This document shows, piece by piece, positions 6,617 through 15,064 of a stretch of DNA of 26,397 nucleotides (position 1 is the first letter of the stretch; every line of letters begins with the position of its first letter). Both the position numbers and the translations under genes were made by a program. The notes under the pieces are model-generated. The model did no database searches, was not told the DNA's origin, and worked only from the letters and a program-made list of their open reading frames with translations. The stretch comes from JAVBJV01 sp031555315 (GTDB lineage Bacteria; Pseudomonadota; Alphaproteobacteria; Acetobacterales; Acetobacteraceae). The stretch is taken from the NCBI GenBank assembly GCA_031555315.1, contig JAVBUO010000066.1:1-26397 (forward strand). Direction: 5' to 3'.

Positions 6617-8494
6617 ATGGCCAAGCAAGAAAGTTTGAAGAATCCTCCTGCTCGGGCACCCAAAGCGCCGCAGCCGGCGCCAACGCCTCCCCCCAGGCAG
6701 CAGACGGCACCGGCGCCCCAGGCGCTGCCAGCCGTTTATGATCCCAGCACCATCCGGCAATCGATGATCGACATCGCCGAACGCAGCCAGCGTCTGGTCA
6801 CCGATTTTCTGGCCCGCCAAACCTCCGCCACCTCGGAAAATCCCGATCCGTTGAACATCGGGTCCGCGTTCTTGGATATGACCACGCACCTCATGCAGAA
6901 CCCGACCGGCGTTCTGCAGGCCCAGATGGATTTCTGGCAGAATTACATCACGCTGTGGCAGAACACCACGCAACGCATACTCGGCAACGACAGCCCCATC
7001 ACCGTCGCGGCCAACCCCAAGGACCGCCGCTTCAAGGATGAAGCCTGGGAACACAACGAGATTTTCGACTTCATCCGTCAGAGCTATCTGTTGTCGGCCC
7101 AGTTCATCCAGAATACCGTAGCCGCCGCCGAAGGACTGGACGAGAAAACCGCCCGCAAGGTCGATTTCTACAGCCGTCAGTTCATCGACGCGATGAGCCC
7201 CACCAACTTCGCCGTCACCAATCCCGAAGTCCTGCGCAAGACGCTGGAGACCGGCGGCGAAAACCTGGTCAAGGGCCTGAACAACCTGCTGTCGGATCTG
7301 GAACGCGGCAAGGGCAAGCTGTCGATCAAGATGACCGACACCAATGCCTTCAAGGTCGGCGAGAACATCGTCGTCACGCCCGGTCAGGTCGTCTATCAGA
7401 ACAAGCTGATGCAGCTGATCCAGTACTCCCCGGTAACGGAACAGGTACTGAAACGCCCGCTGCTGATCGTGCCGCCGTGGATCAACAAATACTACATTCT
7501 GGATCTGCGCACGAAGAACAGCTTCATCCACTGGGCGGTCGCCCAGGGGCACACGGTGTTCGTGGTCTCGTGGGTGAACCCCGATGAATCCCTGGCCGAT
7601 ATGGGGTTCGAAGACTACATGAACCTCGGCCCGCTGGCGGCTCTGGACGCCATCGAGCAGGCAACCGGCGAACGCGACGTCAACGCGATCGGGTATTGCA
7701 TCGGCGGCACGCTGATGGCCTGCACGCTGGCCTACATGGCCGAAAAGAAAGACACCCGGATCAAGTCGATCACCTTCCTGACCACCATGCTCGACTTCGA
7801 GGAAGCCGGCGAGTTGTCCGTCTTCATCGATGAAGAACAGTTGCGGTCGCTGGAAAGCAACATGGAGAAGCGCGGCTATCTGGACGGCAGCGAAATGGCC
7901 GTCACCTTCAATATGCTGCGCGCCAACGATCTGATCTGGTCGTTCGTGGTGAACAACTATCTGCTCGGCCAGGACCCGTTCCCGTTCGATCTGCTGTACT
8001 GGAACAGCGACTCCACGCGCATGCCGGCGCGCATGCACAGCTTCTACCTGCGCAAGATGTATCAGGAAAACAAGCTGATCGAACCCGGCGGCATCGCACT
8101 GGGCGGCGTGAAGATCGACCTGTCGAAGGTCACCACCCCGACCTATTTCCTGTCCACCCGTGAAGACCATATCGCGCCGTGGAAATCCACCTATCGCGGC
8201 ACGCAGCTCCTGAAGGGGAAGACCCGGTTCGTGCTGGCGGCCTCCGGGCATATCGCCGGCGTCGTGAACCCGCCCGACAGCGGTAAGTACAGCCACTGGA
8301 TCAACGAACAGCTGCCCGCCGATCCGGACAACTGGATGAAAGATGCCACGGAACTGGCCGGCTCGTGGTGGCCGGACTGGCACCGCTGGGTCAGCAACCA
8401 GGCCAAGGCGCAGGTGCCAGCCCGCGTCCCCGGCGCCGGCAAACTGAAGGCGATCGAGGCCGCGCCCGGCAGTTACGTGAAGGTCATGGTCTGA
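6617..8494 (+). CDS. phaC: Class I poly(3-hydroxyalkanoate) synthase PhaC
   Basis: PhaC polymerises (R)-3-hydroxyacyl-CoA into storage polyester on the granule surface. The 625-residue length suits a class I synthase. The lipase-like box GYCIGGT places the nucleophile at C361. The other catalytic residues are D517 in STREDHIAPW and H545 in ASGHIAGVVNPP. The N-terminal domain of about 270 residues holds the class I region, preceded by about 40 proline- and alanine-rich residues. The ATG has AAGGAT upstream. No phaA, phaB, phasin or phaR gene is adjacent. The 3' end overlaps the convergent minus-strand gene by 11 bp. Confidence 0.96.
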   Translation: MAKQESLKNPPARAPKAPQPAPTPPPRQQTAPAPQALPAVYDPSTIRQSMIDIAERSQRLVTDFLARQTSATSENPDPLNIGSAFLDMTTHLMQNPTGVLQAQMDFWQNYITLWQNTTQRILGNDSPITVAANPKDRRFKDEAWEHNEIFDFIRQSYLLSAQFIQNTVAAAEGLDEKTARKVDFYSRQFIDAMSPTNFAVTNPEVLRKTLETGGENLVKGLNNLLSDLERGKGKLSIKMTDTNAFKVGENIVVTPGQVVYQNKLMQLIQYSPVTEQVLKRPLLIVPPWINKYYILDLRTKNSFIHWAVAQGHTVFVVSWVNPDESLADMGFEDYMNLGPLAALDAIEQATGERDVNAIGYCIGGTLMACTLAYMAEKKDTRIKSITFLTTMLDFEEAGELSVFIDEEQLRSLESNMEKRGYLDGSEMAVTFNMLRANDLIWSFVVNNYLLGQDPFPFDLLYWNSDSTRMPARMHSFYLRKMYQENKLIEPGGIALGGVKIDLSKVTTPTYFLSTREDHIAPWKSTYRGTQLLKGKTRFVLAASGHIAGVVNPPDSGKYSHWINEQLPADPDNWMKDATELAGSWWPDWHRWVSNQAKAQVPARVPGAGKLKAIEAAPGSYVKVMV

Positions 8495-9068
8495 TCTCGA
8501 TCTCGATATCGTCTGAATGCATCAGCAATCTGCTGTGTTCGGACGATATCTCGTCGAGGCAGCTCGTTTCCCGGTGCGTTTCGATGATCCAGCAAATACT
8601 TCTGCTGTCATCGTAACGCAGCATCTTCCTGATGCTTTCCAGTTGCTGGCGTTCGTTGTACCACGTGGCCAGCTTCGTCCGGTCCAAAACCGGCTGTTCC
8701 ATCTCGTGCCGGAGCCACCAGTCGCGCAGCGCCAGTTGCGTGCGCAGGATCTCCTGCGCGATATCGAACTGCGCCAGCTGCAGAGGCGCATCCACAGACA
8801 GCGGTTCGGACGCCGCGCCTAACTGGCTGTACCGTCTGAGAAGCCGCGCGTAGCGCAGCCGCGCACTGGCGACGCGATCGAGGTCGTCAAGCTGCACAGC
8901 CTCCAGCTCCAGCGAGCGAAGATATTGTCTCGCCTGAGAAACCGTCTTCCGGTCAGGCGCGAACTGAGCCTCCAGCTTGTAAAGCGTGCTGCTGATAATG
9001 TCGCGCCAGCGTTTGAGTAACGTAAAAGCAGAATTGTATTCAAATGTATCCTGTATGAATTCGGCCAT
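8484..9068 (-). CDS. Hypothetical protein, 194 residues, charged and helical
   Basis: I do not recognise this protein. It has no signal peptide or membrane segment and is rich in Arg, Leu, Gln and Glu, with a largely helical look; two long amphipathic stretches could form coiled coils. A Trp/Arg-rich patch (DWWLRHEMEQPVL) lies near residue 115-128. Support for a real gene is the AGG ribosome site before its ATG, its close spacing (25 bp) behind the lipoprotein gene on the same strand, and absence of a better frame. GC looks lower than in the neighbours. It converges on phaC with an 11-bp overlap of the coding ends. Confidence 0.68.
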   Translation of the reverse strand: MAEFIQDTFEYNSAFTLLKRWRDIISSTLYKLEAQFAPDRKTVSQARQYLRSLELEAVQLDDLDRVASARLRYARLLRRYSQLGAASEPLSVDAPLQLAQFDIAQEILRTQLALRDWWLRHEMEQPVLDRTKLATWYNERQQLESIRKMLRYDDSRSICWIIETHRETSCLDEISSEHSRLLMHSDDIEIEIRP

Positions 9069-9093
9069 TCTTTAACCTGATGTTGTAGAAAAC

Positions 9094-9654
9094 TCAGCAG
9101 TCAAACCGGCAATCGAAATCAAATACCCGAAACCGCGCATTCCACGCGGCATACGCGCCGCCGGCCACCTGCGGCATCGGCGGCATAGCCGCCAGACGCG
9201 CCAGAATAGCCCCAGCCGGCTGTGTAAAAATCGGGGCGCTCAATGCCCGGACAGCCACATCCTGCTGGCCGGCTTTTAAGGCAACCGACGCGTCGAGAAA
9301 AGCATTAATTACAGTCTGTACAGGCGCATTCTGCGCAACGCCGAGTGTGCCGCGCAGTTCCCGCCGCGCCAAAAGCAGTTGCGACGCGGTTGTGCCGGGC
9401 GCATCGTTCCAGCGCATGGTGCCGAAATCGGTGACCAGAAATTCCATATCGGCCACCGCCTCCGCCATGCGCGCGGCGTTGCCCGACATGTCGTGCCCCA
9501 GCGCAAACACATCATAGACCAGCAGAATGGCCTGATCGGTCGGGTCCGGCTGGAATCCCGGGCCGCGAATCAGCGTCGCGGACTCGGGCGGCGGCAGAGG
9601 CTGACAGGCGGCCAGCCCCGACATCAGTGCCAACATGAACCCGCGACGATGCAT
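9094..9654 (-). CDS. Small putative lipoprotein, function unknown
   Basis: The 186-residue product begins MHRRGFMLALMSGLAAC, a compact lipoprotein signal with lipobox LAAC and acylated C17. The remainder is a soluble, alanine-rich, probably helical domain with no motif I recognise; it ends in the cysteine-containing tail FDFDCRFDC. The ATG is preceded by AAGGAT, which overlaps the stop region of the upstream carbonic-anhydrase-like gene (12-bp gap), so the two are likely cotranscribed. The 194-residue gene follows 25 bp later. Confidence 0.75.
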   Translation of the reverse strand: MHRRGFMLALMSGLAACQPLPPPESATLIRGPGFQPDPTDQAILLVYDVFALGHDMSGNAARMAEAVADMEFLVTDFGTMRWNDAPGTTASQLLLARRELRGTLGVAQNAPVQTVINAFLDASVALKAGQQDVAVRALSAPIFTQPAGAILARLAAMPPMPQVAGGAYAAWNARFRVFDFDCRFDC

Positions 9655-9666
9655 TGTCCGATCCTT

Positions 9667-10194
9667 TCAGCCGATGACTTTCAGTTCCGCCGAAAACTGC
9701 TTTGCCAACGCCGCATAGCTGATGGCCGTCTGGTCCCACTTGCGGCGTTCGTCTTCCGCCATCACCCGCACCAGCCGCGCCGGCGTGCCCGCCCACAGCT
9801 CGTTCCGGCCGATCCGCTTTCCAGGGGAAAGCAACCCGCCGGCGGCGATCATACCACCTTCCTCGATCACGGCACCATCGAGAACTGTCGCCCCCATACC
9901 GACGAAGGCGCGGTTCTCCAGCGTGCAGGCATGCACGATGGCGGCGTGGCCGATCGACACGTCGTCCCCGATGATGCAGGGAAAGTTTCCGGCATTGATG
10001 TGCACGATCGTGCCGTCCTGGATATTCACCCGCGCGCCCACACGGATGAAATTCCCGTCGCCACGCAGAATACAGCGAAACCACACACCGGTGTCCGGAC
10101 CGATCGCCACATCGCCGATCACATCGGCACTCGGCGCAATCCAGGCAGTCGGATCAATTTTTGGTTTCTTGTCGCCAAGCGCATAGATCGTCAT
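9667..10194 (-). CDS. Gamma-carbonic anhydrase family protein (left-handed beta-helix)
   Basis: The 175-residue protein has the hexapeptide-repeat pattern of the left-handed parallel beta-helix. The three metal-ligand histidines of gamma-class carbonic anhydrases are at H65 (GTIVHI), H83 and H88 (IGHAAIVHAC). Relatives include YrdA, PaaY and CaiE-like proteins. Some hydrate CO2 and others have unknown substrates, so activity is not certain. I chose the ATG at 10194 over the longer frame start at 10257 because GGGAGG lies just upstream of it and conserved sequence begins there (MTIYALGDKKP). It follows rpsI beyond a strong hairpin and precedes the small lipoprotein. Confidence 0.9.
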   Translation of the reverse strand: MTIYALGDKKPKIDPTAWIAPSADVIGDVAIGPDTGVWFRCILRGDGNFIRVGARVNIQDGTIVHINAGNFPCIIGDDVSIGHAAIVHACTLENRAFVGMGATVLDGAVIEEGGMIAAGGLLSPGKRIGRNELWAGTPARLVRVMAEDERRKWDQTAISYAALAKQFSAELKVIG

Positions 10195-10240
10195 CGCATC
10201 CCTCCCGTCGCTTTCGCAGATCCGAGCACGAAAACGCCGA

Positions 10241-10280
10241 TATGCAAAGGGCGGCACCCGAAGGCGCCGCCCTTTGCATA
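10241..10280 (-). terminator. Strong hairpin after rpsI
   Basis: A perfect 15-bp inverted repeat (10241-10255 with 10266-10280; arms TATGCAAAGGGCGGC and its complement) with a 10-nt loop lies 16 bp after the rpsI stop on the minus strand. It is followed by TCGGCGTTTT, so the T-tract is offset and weak. It probably terminates or attenuates the rplM-rpsI transcript before the carbonic-anhydrase-like gene. Confidence 0.72.
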
Positions 10281-10296
10281 GCCGGTATAACTGCGA

Positions 10297-10782
10297 TCAG
10301 CGCTTGCTGAACTGGAAGCTGCGGCGGGCCTTGGCCTTGCCGTACTTCTTGCGTTCGACGGCGCGCGAATCGCGGGTCAGGAAACCTGCCGCTTTCAAGA
10401 CGGCGCGCAGTTCCGGTTCATAGTCGTTCAGCGCGCGCGAAATCCCATGACGGACCGCCCCCGCCTGCCCCGACAGACCACCGCCCGACACCGTGCAGAA
10501 CACATCGAACTGGTTGTAGCGGTCGGTGACCAGGAACGGCTGGGTGATCAGCATGCGCAGCACGGGGCGCGCGAAATACGCGCCAACCTTGCGGCCATTG
10601 ACGATGATCTCGCCCTTGCCCGGCTTGATCCAAACGCGGGCGACCGCGTTCTTGCGGCGCCCCGTCGCATACGAACGGCCCAGCGCATCGCGCTTCGGTT
10701 CACGCTTCGGTGCCTCGGCGGCGACTACGCCAGCGGCAACCGCCAGCCCCTTCAGATCGGCGAGAGTTTGGGTCTCGGACAT
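10297..10782 (-). CDS. rpsI: 30S ribosomal protein S9
   Basis: The C-terminal 130 residues are S9: GRRKNAVARVWIKPGKGEIIVNG, a central GLSGQAGAVRHGISRAL and the basic tail KYGKAKARRSFQFSKR, which reaches the decoding site of the small subunit. At 161 residues it carries an N-terminal extension of about 30 residues relative to the E. coli protein, as is common in alphaproteobacteria. AGGAGGG upstream of the ATG lies within the end of rplM, and the genes are 3 bp apart, the standard rplM-rpsI pair. Confidence 0.98.
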   Translation of the reverse strand: MSETQTLADLKGLAVAAGVVAAEAPKREPKRDALGRSYATGRRKNAVARVWIKPGKGEIIVNGRKVGAYFARPVLRMLITQPFLVTDRYNQFDVFCTVSGGGLSGQAGAVRHGISRALNDYEPELRAVLKAAGFLTRDSRAVERKKYGKAKARRSFQFSKR

Positions 10783-10785
10783 CGA

Positions 10786-11250
10786 TCAGACCCTCCTGTT
10801 CTTGGTGTTCATCGCGCCGACATCCAGCTTCGCCGGCTTCTGGCCGTCGTGCGGATGTTCCGCGCCGGCATACACATACAGATGCTTCATCTGCTGGCGC
10901 TGCAGCGGACCGCGCGTGATCATGCGCTCCACGGCCTTTTCGATCACGCGTTCCGGGTGCGCGCCTTCCAGGCGTTCGCGCACGGTGCGTTCCTTGATGC
11001 CGCCGGCATAACCGGTGTGCCAGTAGAACACCTTGTCTTCCAGCTTCTTGCCGGTCACGACGATCTTCTCGGCATTCACGACGACAACGTTGTCGCCGCA
11101 GTCCACATGCGGTGTGAACTGCGCCTTGTGCTTGCCGCGGAGGCGATTGGCGATGATCGCAGCGAGACGGCCCAGAACCAGACCTTCCGCATCGATCAGA
11201 ACCCAATCTTTTTTGACCTCGGCGGGCTTTAACGAAACAGTCTGCTTCAT
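10786..11250 (-). CDS. rplM: 50S ribosomal protein L13
   Basis: The 154-residue protein is L13 over its full length: WVLIDAEGLVLGRLA near the start, GDNVVVVNAEKIVVTGKK, then YWHTGYAGGIKERT and the conserved GPLQRQQMKHLYVYAGAEHPH. L13 is an early assembly protein of the large subunit. The frame continues to 11313, but the ATG at 11250 gives the family's normal start (MKQTVSLKP) and leaves room for the promoter upstream. It is followed 3 bp later by rpsI. Confidence 0.98.
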   Translation of the reverse strand: MKQTVSLKPAEVKKDWVLIDAEGLVLGRLAAIIANRLRGKHKAQFTPHVDCGDNVVVVNAEKIVVTGKKLEDKVFYWHTGYAGGIKERTVRERLEGAHPERVIEKAVERMITRGPLQRQQMKHLYVYAGAEHPHDGQKPAKLDVGAMNTKNRRV

Positions 11251-11280
11251 TGCCACCAGAACCCTTGGATTGAGGCGCGT

Positions 11281-11309
11281 CTTTTGCCGGGACCGCCGCG
11301 CAAAGTCAA
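11281..11309 (-). promoter_or_regulatory. Candidate promoter of rplM-rpsI
   Basis: On the minus strand CTTGACT gives a -35 TTGACT (11309-11304), followed after exactly 17 bp by CAAAAG (11286-11281) as a poor -10. A CTTGAC-type -35 is typical of strong alphaproteobacterial housekeeping promoters. Transcription would begin near 11274, leaving a leader of about 24 nt before the rplM ATG. Confidence 0.45.
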
Positions 11310-11402
11310 GCAACTGGCTGGATTTTTATGGGTGGTATAAAATTACCCCAATTTGAGGTGCGACATTTGCACAGTCCGCGCCGCCAGCGCTAGCGTATCC
11401 GC

Positions 11403-13109
11403 ATGCCCATATCCCCAGAAAACCCCGCCGACCAAGGTCTCGCCCGCCGCGCCGCCGGCTACGGCGATCCGGATTTTGCCCTGTATCTGCGCAGATCGTT
11501 CGCGAAATCAATGGGATATTCGCAACAAATGCTGGAAGCGCCAGTCGTCGGGATCGCTGATACCGGCTCGGGGTTCAACAACTGCCACCGCTCGGTTCCC
11601 GACCTGCTCGAGGCGGTCAGGCGCGGCGTGCTGGCGGCCGGCGGCCTGGCGCTGCCCTTCCCGACCATCAGTCTGTGCGAACCGTTCGTCTTTCCGACGA
11701 CGATGCATTATCGCAACCTGATGGCGCTCGATACCGAGGCGATGCTGCGCGCCCAGCCGATGGACGCCGCCGTGCTGATCGGCGGCTGCGACAAGACCGT
11801 GCCCGCGCAGCTGATGGCCGCCGCCAGTCTGGATGTGCCGGTCGTGCAACTGGTCACCGGCCCGATGCTGGCAACGCGCTTTCAGGGCGAACGCCTGTCC
11901 GCCTGCACCGACTGCCGCCGCTACTGGGGGCGCTATCGCGCCGGCGAGGTCTCGGGCGATCGGATCGCCGAGATCGAAGGCAACCTTGCCACCACAGCGG
12001 GAACCTGCGGCGTGATGGGCACGGCGAGCACGATGGCGTGCCTCTCGGCCGCGCTGGGCTTCATGCCGCTGGCCCATGCGTCGATCCCCGCCGTGCTGGC
12101 CGACCGGCTGCGCGCCGCCGAGGAGGCCGGCCGCATCGCCATGTCGTTCCTGAAAAACCCGGTCCGCCCGGCCGATCTGATCACCCCGCAGGCGGTGGAG
12201 AACGCACTGCGCGTGCTGCTGGCGCTGGGCGGGTCGACCAATGCGCTGATCCATCTGACCGCGATCGCCGGGCGGCGCGGCATCGACATCGACCTGAAAC
12301 GCCTGAACGCCCTGTCCGACAGCACGCCGGTGCTGGTCGACCTGAAGCCGACCGGCGAAGGCTATATGGAAGATTTCCACGCTGCCGGCGGCATGCCGGC
12401 CCTGATGTGGGAACTGCGCGACCTGCTGCACCTGGACTGCATCGACGTCACCGGCGTTTCCTTGCGCGAACGCCTGCGCGCACCCGATTTCGTCGATCGC
12501 GCCTATATCCGCAGCATCGCCGATCCCGTCTCGCCGGTCGGCGGTATCGTCGCGCTGTTCGGCGCGCTGGCACCGCGCGGCGCCATTCTGAAACGCAGCG
12601 CCGCCACCCCGGCTCTGTTCGAACAGACCGCCCGCGCCGTCGTCTTCGACGGACCGGAAGATCTGGCCCGACGCATCGACAGCCCCGATCTGGATGTCGA
12701 GGCCGGCGACGTCCTGATCCTCAAGAACGCCGGCCCCTCGACCCCGGCCGGTATGCCCGAAGCGGGTTACCTGCCGATCCCGAAAAAACTGCTGCAGGCG
12801 GGCGTGAAAGACATGGTGCGGATCAGCGACTGTCGCATGTCGGGCACCGCGTTCGGCACCATCGTGCTGCATGTGACGCCCGAAGCGGCGATCGGCGGCC
12901 CGCTGGCACTGGCGCAGACCGGCGACCGGATCCGTCTGTCGGTCGCCGAACGCAGCATCGACCTGCTGGTCGACGACACCGAACTGGCCCGCCGCCGTGC
13001 GCACTGGCACCCGCCCGAAAAGCCGGCGCGCGGCTGGGACCGGCTGATGGTGGAACAGGTGCTGCAGGCCGATCAGGGCTGCGACCTGCAGATCATGCGG
13101 CCGGCATGA
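11403..13109 (+). CDS. IlvD/Edd-family dehydratase (dihydroxy-acid or sugar-acid dehydratase)
   Basis: The 568-residue protein belongs to the Fe-S dehydratase family of IlvD, Edd and the sugar-acid dehydratases. The three cluster cysteines are C61 (GFNNCH), C129 (GGCDKT) and C202 (GTCGVMGTAS), and K131 is the position carbamylated in characterised relatives. GGSTNALIHL (275-284) and SDCRMSGTAFG (475-485) are the substrate-side motifs. The family dehydrates 2,3-dihydroxy acids to 2-keto acids. The TGSGFNNCH and GTCGVMGTAS variants resemble the pentonate/sugar-acid branch more than IlvD, but substrate is unproven. No convincing ribosome site precedes the ATG. The 3' end overlaps the convergent NAD(P)-binding gene by 17 bp. 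Confidence 0.9.
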   Translation: MPISPENPADQGLARRAAGYGDPDFALYLRRSFAKSMGYSQQMLEAPVVGIADTGSGFNNCHRSVPDLLEAVRRGVLAAGGLALPFPTISLCEPFVFPTTMHYRNLMALDTEAMLRAQPMDAAVLIGGCDKTVPAQLMAAASLDVPVVQLVTGPMLATRFQGERLSACTDCRRYWGRYRAGEVSGDRIAEIEGNLATTAGTCGVMGTASTMACLSAALGFMPLAHASIPAVLADRLRAAEEAGRIAMSFLKNPVRPADLITPQAVENALRVLLALGGSTNALIHLTAIAGRRGIDIDLKRLNALSDSTPVLVDLKPTGEGYMEDFHAAGGMPALMWELRDLLHLDCIDVTGVSLRERLRAPDFVDRAYIRSIADPVSPVGGIVALFGALAPRGAILKRSAATPALFEQTARAVVFDGPEDLARRIDSPDLDVEAGDVLILKNAGPSTPAGMPEAGYLPIPKKLLQAGVKDMVRISDCRMSGTAFGTIVLHVTPEAAIGGPLALAQTGDRIRLSVAERSIDLLVDDTELARRRAHWHPPEKPARGWDRLMVEQVLQADQGCDLQIMRPA

Positions 13110-13968
13110 CCTGCCCCCCGGGCGCTTTCGGCGCGAAGGTCAGCGCCAGCCCATCCTCCAGCGAAACAGGATCGAGACCCAAGCGTAGCCGGACAGGAGA
13201 AATATCGAACGCCTTGTCTTCGATCAGGCGGCGAATTTCCATGGCTTCGACCCGTGGCAAAAACGGCAGCCGCGTCAGTGGCGCCAGCGCCAGCAGAACC
13301 GCGACCGGCACCGGCACGATGTGTGGCGCCGCCAGCCCCGCCGCATGCGCGACGGCACGCACAAAATCGGCATAAGAAACGGCGGTCGGTCCCGCAATCG
13401 TCAGAACTTCGGGCGTGCCGACCTGCGCATGCGACGCCGCCAGCACAGCTTTTATGACATCGCTCTGATGGATCGGCTGCACCAGCGCCCTGCCGCCGCC
13501 CGGCAACGGCACCAGCGGCAGACGACGCAGCAGGGCGGCAAGGCGCTGCACATTATTTTCGCCGAACGTCCCGTAAATCATCGTCGAATGCAGCAGAAAA
13601 CCGGGGCGCCCCGCCGCCAGAAACGCCTGTTCGCCTGCAATCACCCGCTGCGCAGAAGGATCGTCCGGCCAGCGGGTGAAACGACGTGTGCTGCCCAGAA
13701 ATACGAAGCGGCAATCCTTCGGTGCCGCGGCAAGAATATCGGAGATCTTGTCTGCGCCGGCGCAGGACACCACGACCTTCGCATCCGCCAGCGCTGCACA
13801 CAGAGCCTCACGATCCTCGATACATGCCAGTTTAGGGGAGCCGGGCAGACCGGTTTCTACCCAGCGCGCCGCGCTGCGCACCACGGGCAGGAACGGTATC
13901 CCGGCCTCCAGCAAAGCGCCACATACCCCACGCCCACATTTCCCCGACGCCCCGATGACGTGGATCAT
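13093..13968 (-). CDS. NAD(P)-binding atypical SDR/NmrA-like protein
   Basis: A Rossmann-fold protein of 291 residues from the preferred start. The N-terminal IHVIGASGKCGRGVC holds the GxSGxxG dinucleotide motif of atypical short-chain dehydrogenases and NmrA-like sensors. The middle has the strand VVVSCAGADKI and FVFLGSTRRF, and the C-terminal part (EVLTIAGPTAVSYADFVRAVA) resembles substrate-binding regions of NDUFA9/NmrA-type proteins. Substrate is unknown. Two in-frame ATGs exist at 13974 and 13968; GAGGA directly abuts the first but is 6 nt from the second, so I prefer the second. It lies 74 bp downstream of the FkbM gene on the same strand. Confidence 0.82.
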   Translation of the reverse strand: MIHVIGASGKCGRGVCGALLEAGIPFLPVVRSAARWVETGLPGSPKLACIEDREALCAALADAKVVVSCAGADKISDILAAAPKDCRFVFLGSTRRFTRWPDDPSAQRVIAGEQAFLAAGRPGFLLHSTMIYGTFGENNVQRLAALLRRLPLVPLPGGGRALVQPIHQSDVIKAVLAASHAQVGTPEVLTIAGPTAVSYADFVRAVAHAAGLAAPHIVPVPVAVLLALAPLTRLPFLPRVEAMEIRRLIEDKAFDISPVRLRLGLDPVSLEDGLALTFAPKAPGGQVMPAA

Positions 13969-14042
13969 ATCCATTCCTCATACTCATAACTCTGCCAGTC
14001 AGCCTCTGTCGTCGTCCCTGCCCCTTATGTGCCCGGCGGCGG

Positions 14043-14906
14043 TCAACCCGCCAGCCGATACAGACGCCGGATCGCACGCGCCAACGGCAGCACCATCCGC
14101 AACGCGCGCGGCCCTTCGTCCAGGCGCAGCGTTTCGAGCAGACGTTCGTACCGGGTATCGACCGCAACCGGTTCGACAATCACTGGCCTGCCCTCTGCCG
14201 TCGCACAGAAAGCCACCCCCGCCGACAGCCGGATGCCGGTTTCCAGATCAAAAATATTGAATGGCAGCCCGAAATGTTGCTTCAGTTCCGGATGCGCATG
14301 GCTGACATAGAACCGGTTCACCCCGTCAAAATACACGAAATCGTACCCGAGCGCGACGAGCCTGGGTTCCCATTCGTCATAGGTCGGAATTGTTGTGCAT
14401 GGCTCGGTGCTTTCGACCACCACGATCCAGGGTCTGACGGCGGATGCGCCCCATCCACGAATGACTCTGGCTTCCATGCCTTCAACGTCGATCTTCAGCC
14501 AGTGGATCTCGCGCTGCCCGTAACGCTCTAGCACCTCCGCCAGCGGTACGGCAGGTACCGTCGTGGACGTGACTCCATGCCCGGTCGCCCTGTGTTTTTC
14601 GGCGAACTCGGCATTGCCAGTGCTCAGACCGGTATCGGCGATCTCGAAAAATGTCAGGTCGCCAACAGTATCCGAAACGGCGACTTGGAGCACTTCCTCG
14701 TCCGGGCGCGCCGCGCGCAGTTTGTCGGCATAATGGACCGTCGCCTCGACATGTGCACCCCGCCAGCCCTGTTCGTAGAACCCAAGGCTGACCGAATCGG
14801 TAACTGGCTCCTGCGCGCCGATATCGATGTAAAAACCACGTTCGATGTGCCGTAGAGCCCGCCAGAGAATGATATCTTCAAAATTCTGGGCATGCGATAT
14901 AAACAT
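14043..14906 (-). CDS. FkbM family methyltransferase
   Basis: The 287-residue protein matches FkbM-type SAM-dependent methyltransferases. An N-terminal SHAQNFEDIILWRAL precedes motif I, FYIDIGAQEP (25-34). The post-motif acidic signature LKIDVEGMEARVI (137-149) is diagnostic of the family. FkbM members mostly O-methylate sugars or polyketide hydroxyls, often in surface polysaccharide synthesis. There is no glycan cluster here, so the acceptor is unknown. The frame extends upstream to 14954, but the ATG at 14906 begins the conserved sequence. The C-terminal 100 residues (VDTRYERLLETL...RAIRRLYRLAG) are less conserved and basic. Confidence 0.88.
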   Translation of the reverse strand: MFISHAQNFEDIILWRALRHIERGFYIDIGAQEPVTDSVSLGFYEQGWRGAHVEATVHYADKLRAARPDEEVLQVAVSDTVGDLTFFEIADTGLSTGNAEFAEKHRATGHGVTSTTVPAVPLAEVLERYGQREIHWLKIDVEGMEARVIRGWGASAVRPWIVVVESTEPCTTIPTYDEWEPRLVALGYDFVYFDGVNRFYVSHAHPELKQHFGLPFNIFDLETGIRLSAGVAFCATAEGRPVIVEPVAVDTRYERLLETLRLDEGPRALRMVLPLARAIRRLYRLAG

Positions 14907-15064
14907 TTCCGCCAGCACCTTAAAACCTATAATCCCCCGATGCGGGCATGGCATATTTCAAAACGGGATGCCACAGGGGACGTATGCAGACGCTTGCGCA
15001 TCGCATGGCTAGGGCACAACATGGCGCCCAAAATCGTACGAATGTATTCCAAACAGGAGACTCC

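Noticed and set aside
6533..8383. Upstream extension of the minus-strand lipoprotein frame across phaC
   Set aside because: The extended part is antisense to phaC, and the lipoprotein signal peptide begins only at about 6532. The extension would bury the signal inside a protein.
11508..13010. About 500-codon minus-strand frame antisense to the dehydratase
   Set aside because: Composition is that of a shadow frame; the plus-strand IlvD/Edd motifs are unambiguous.
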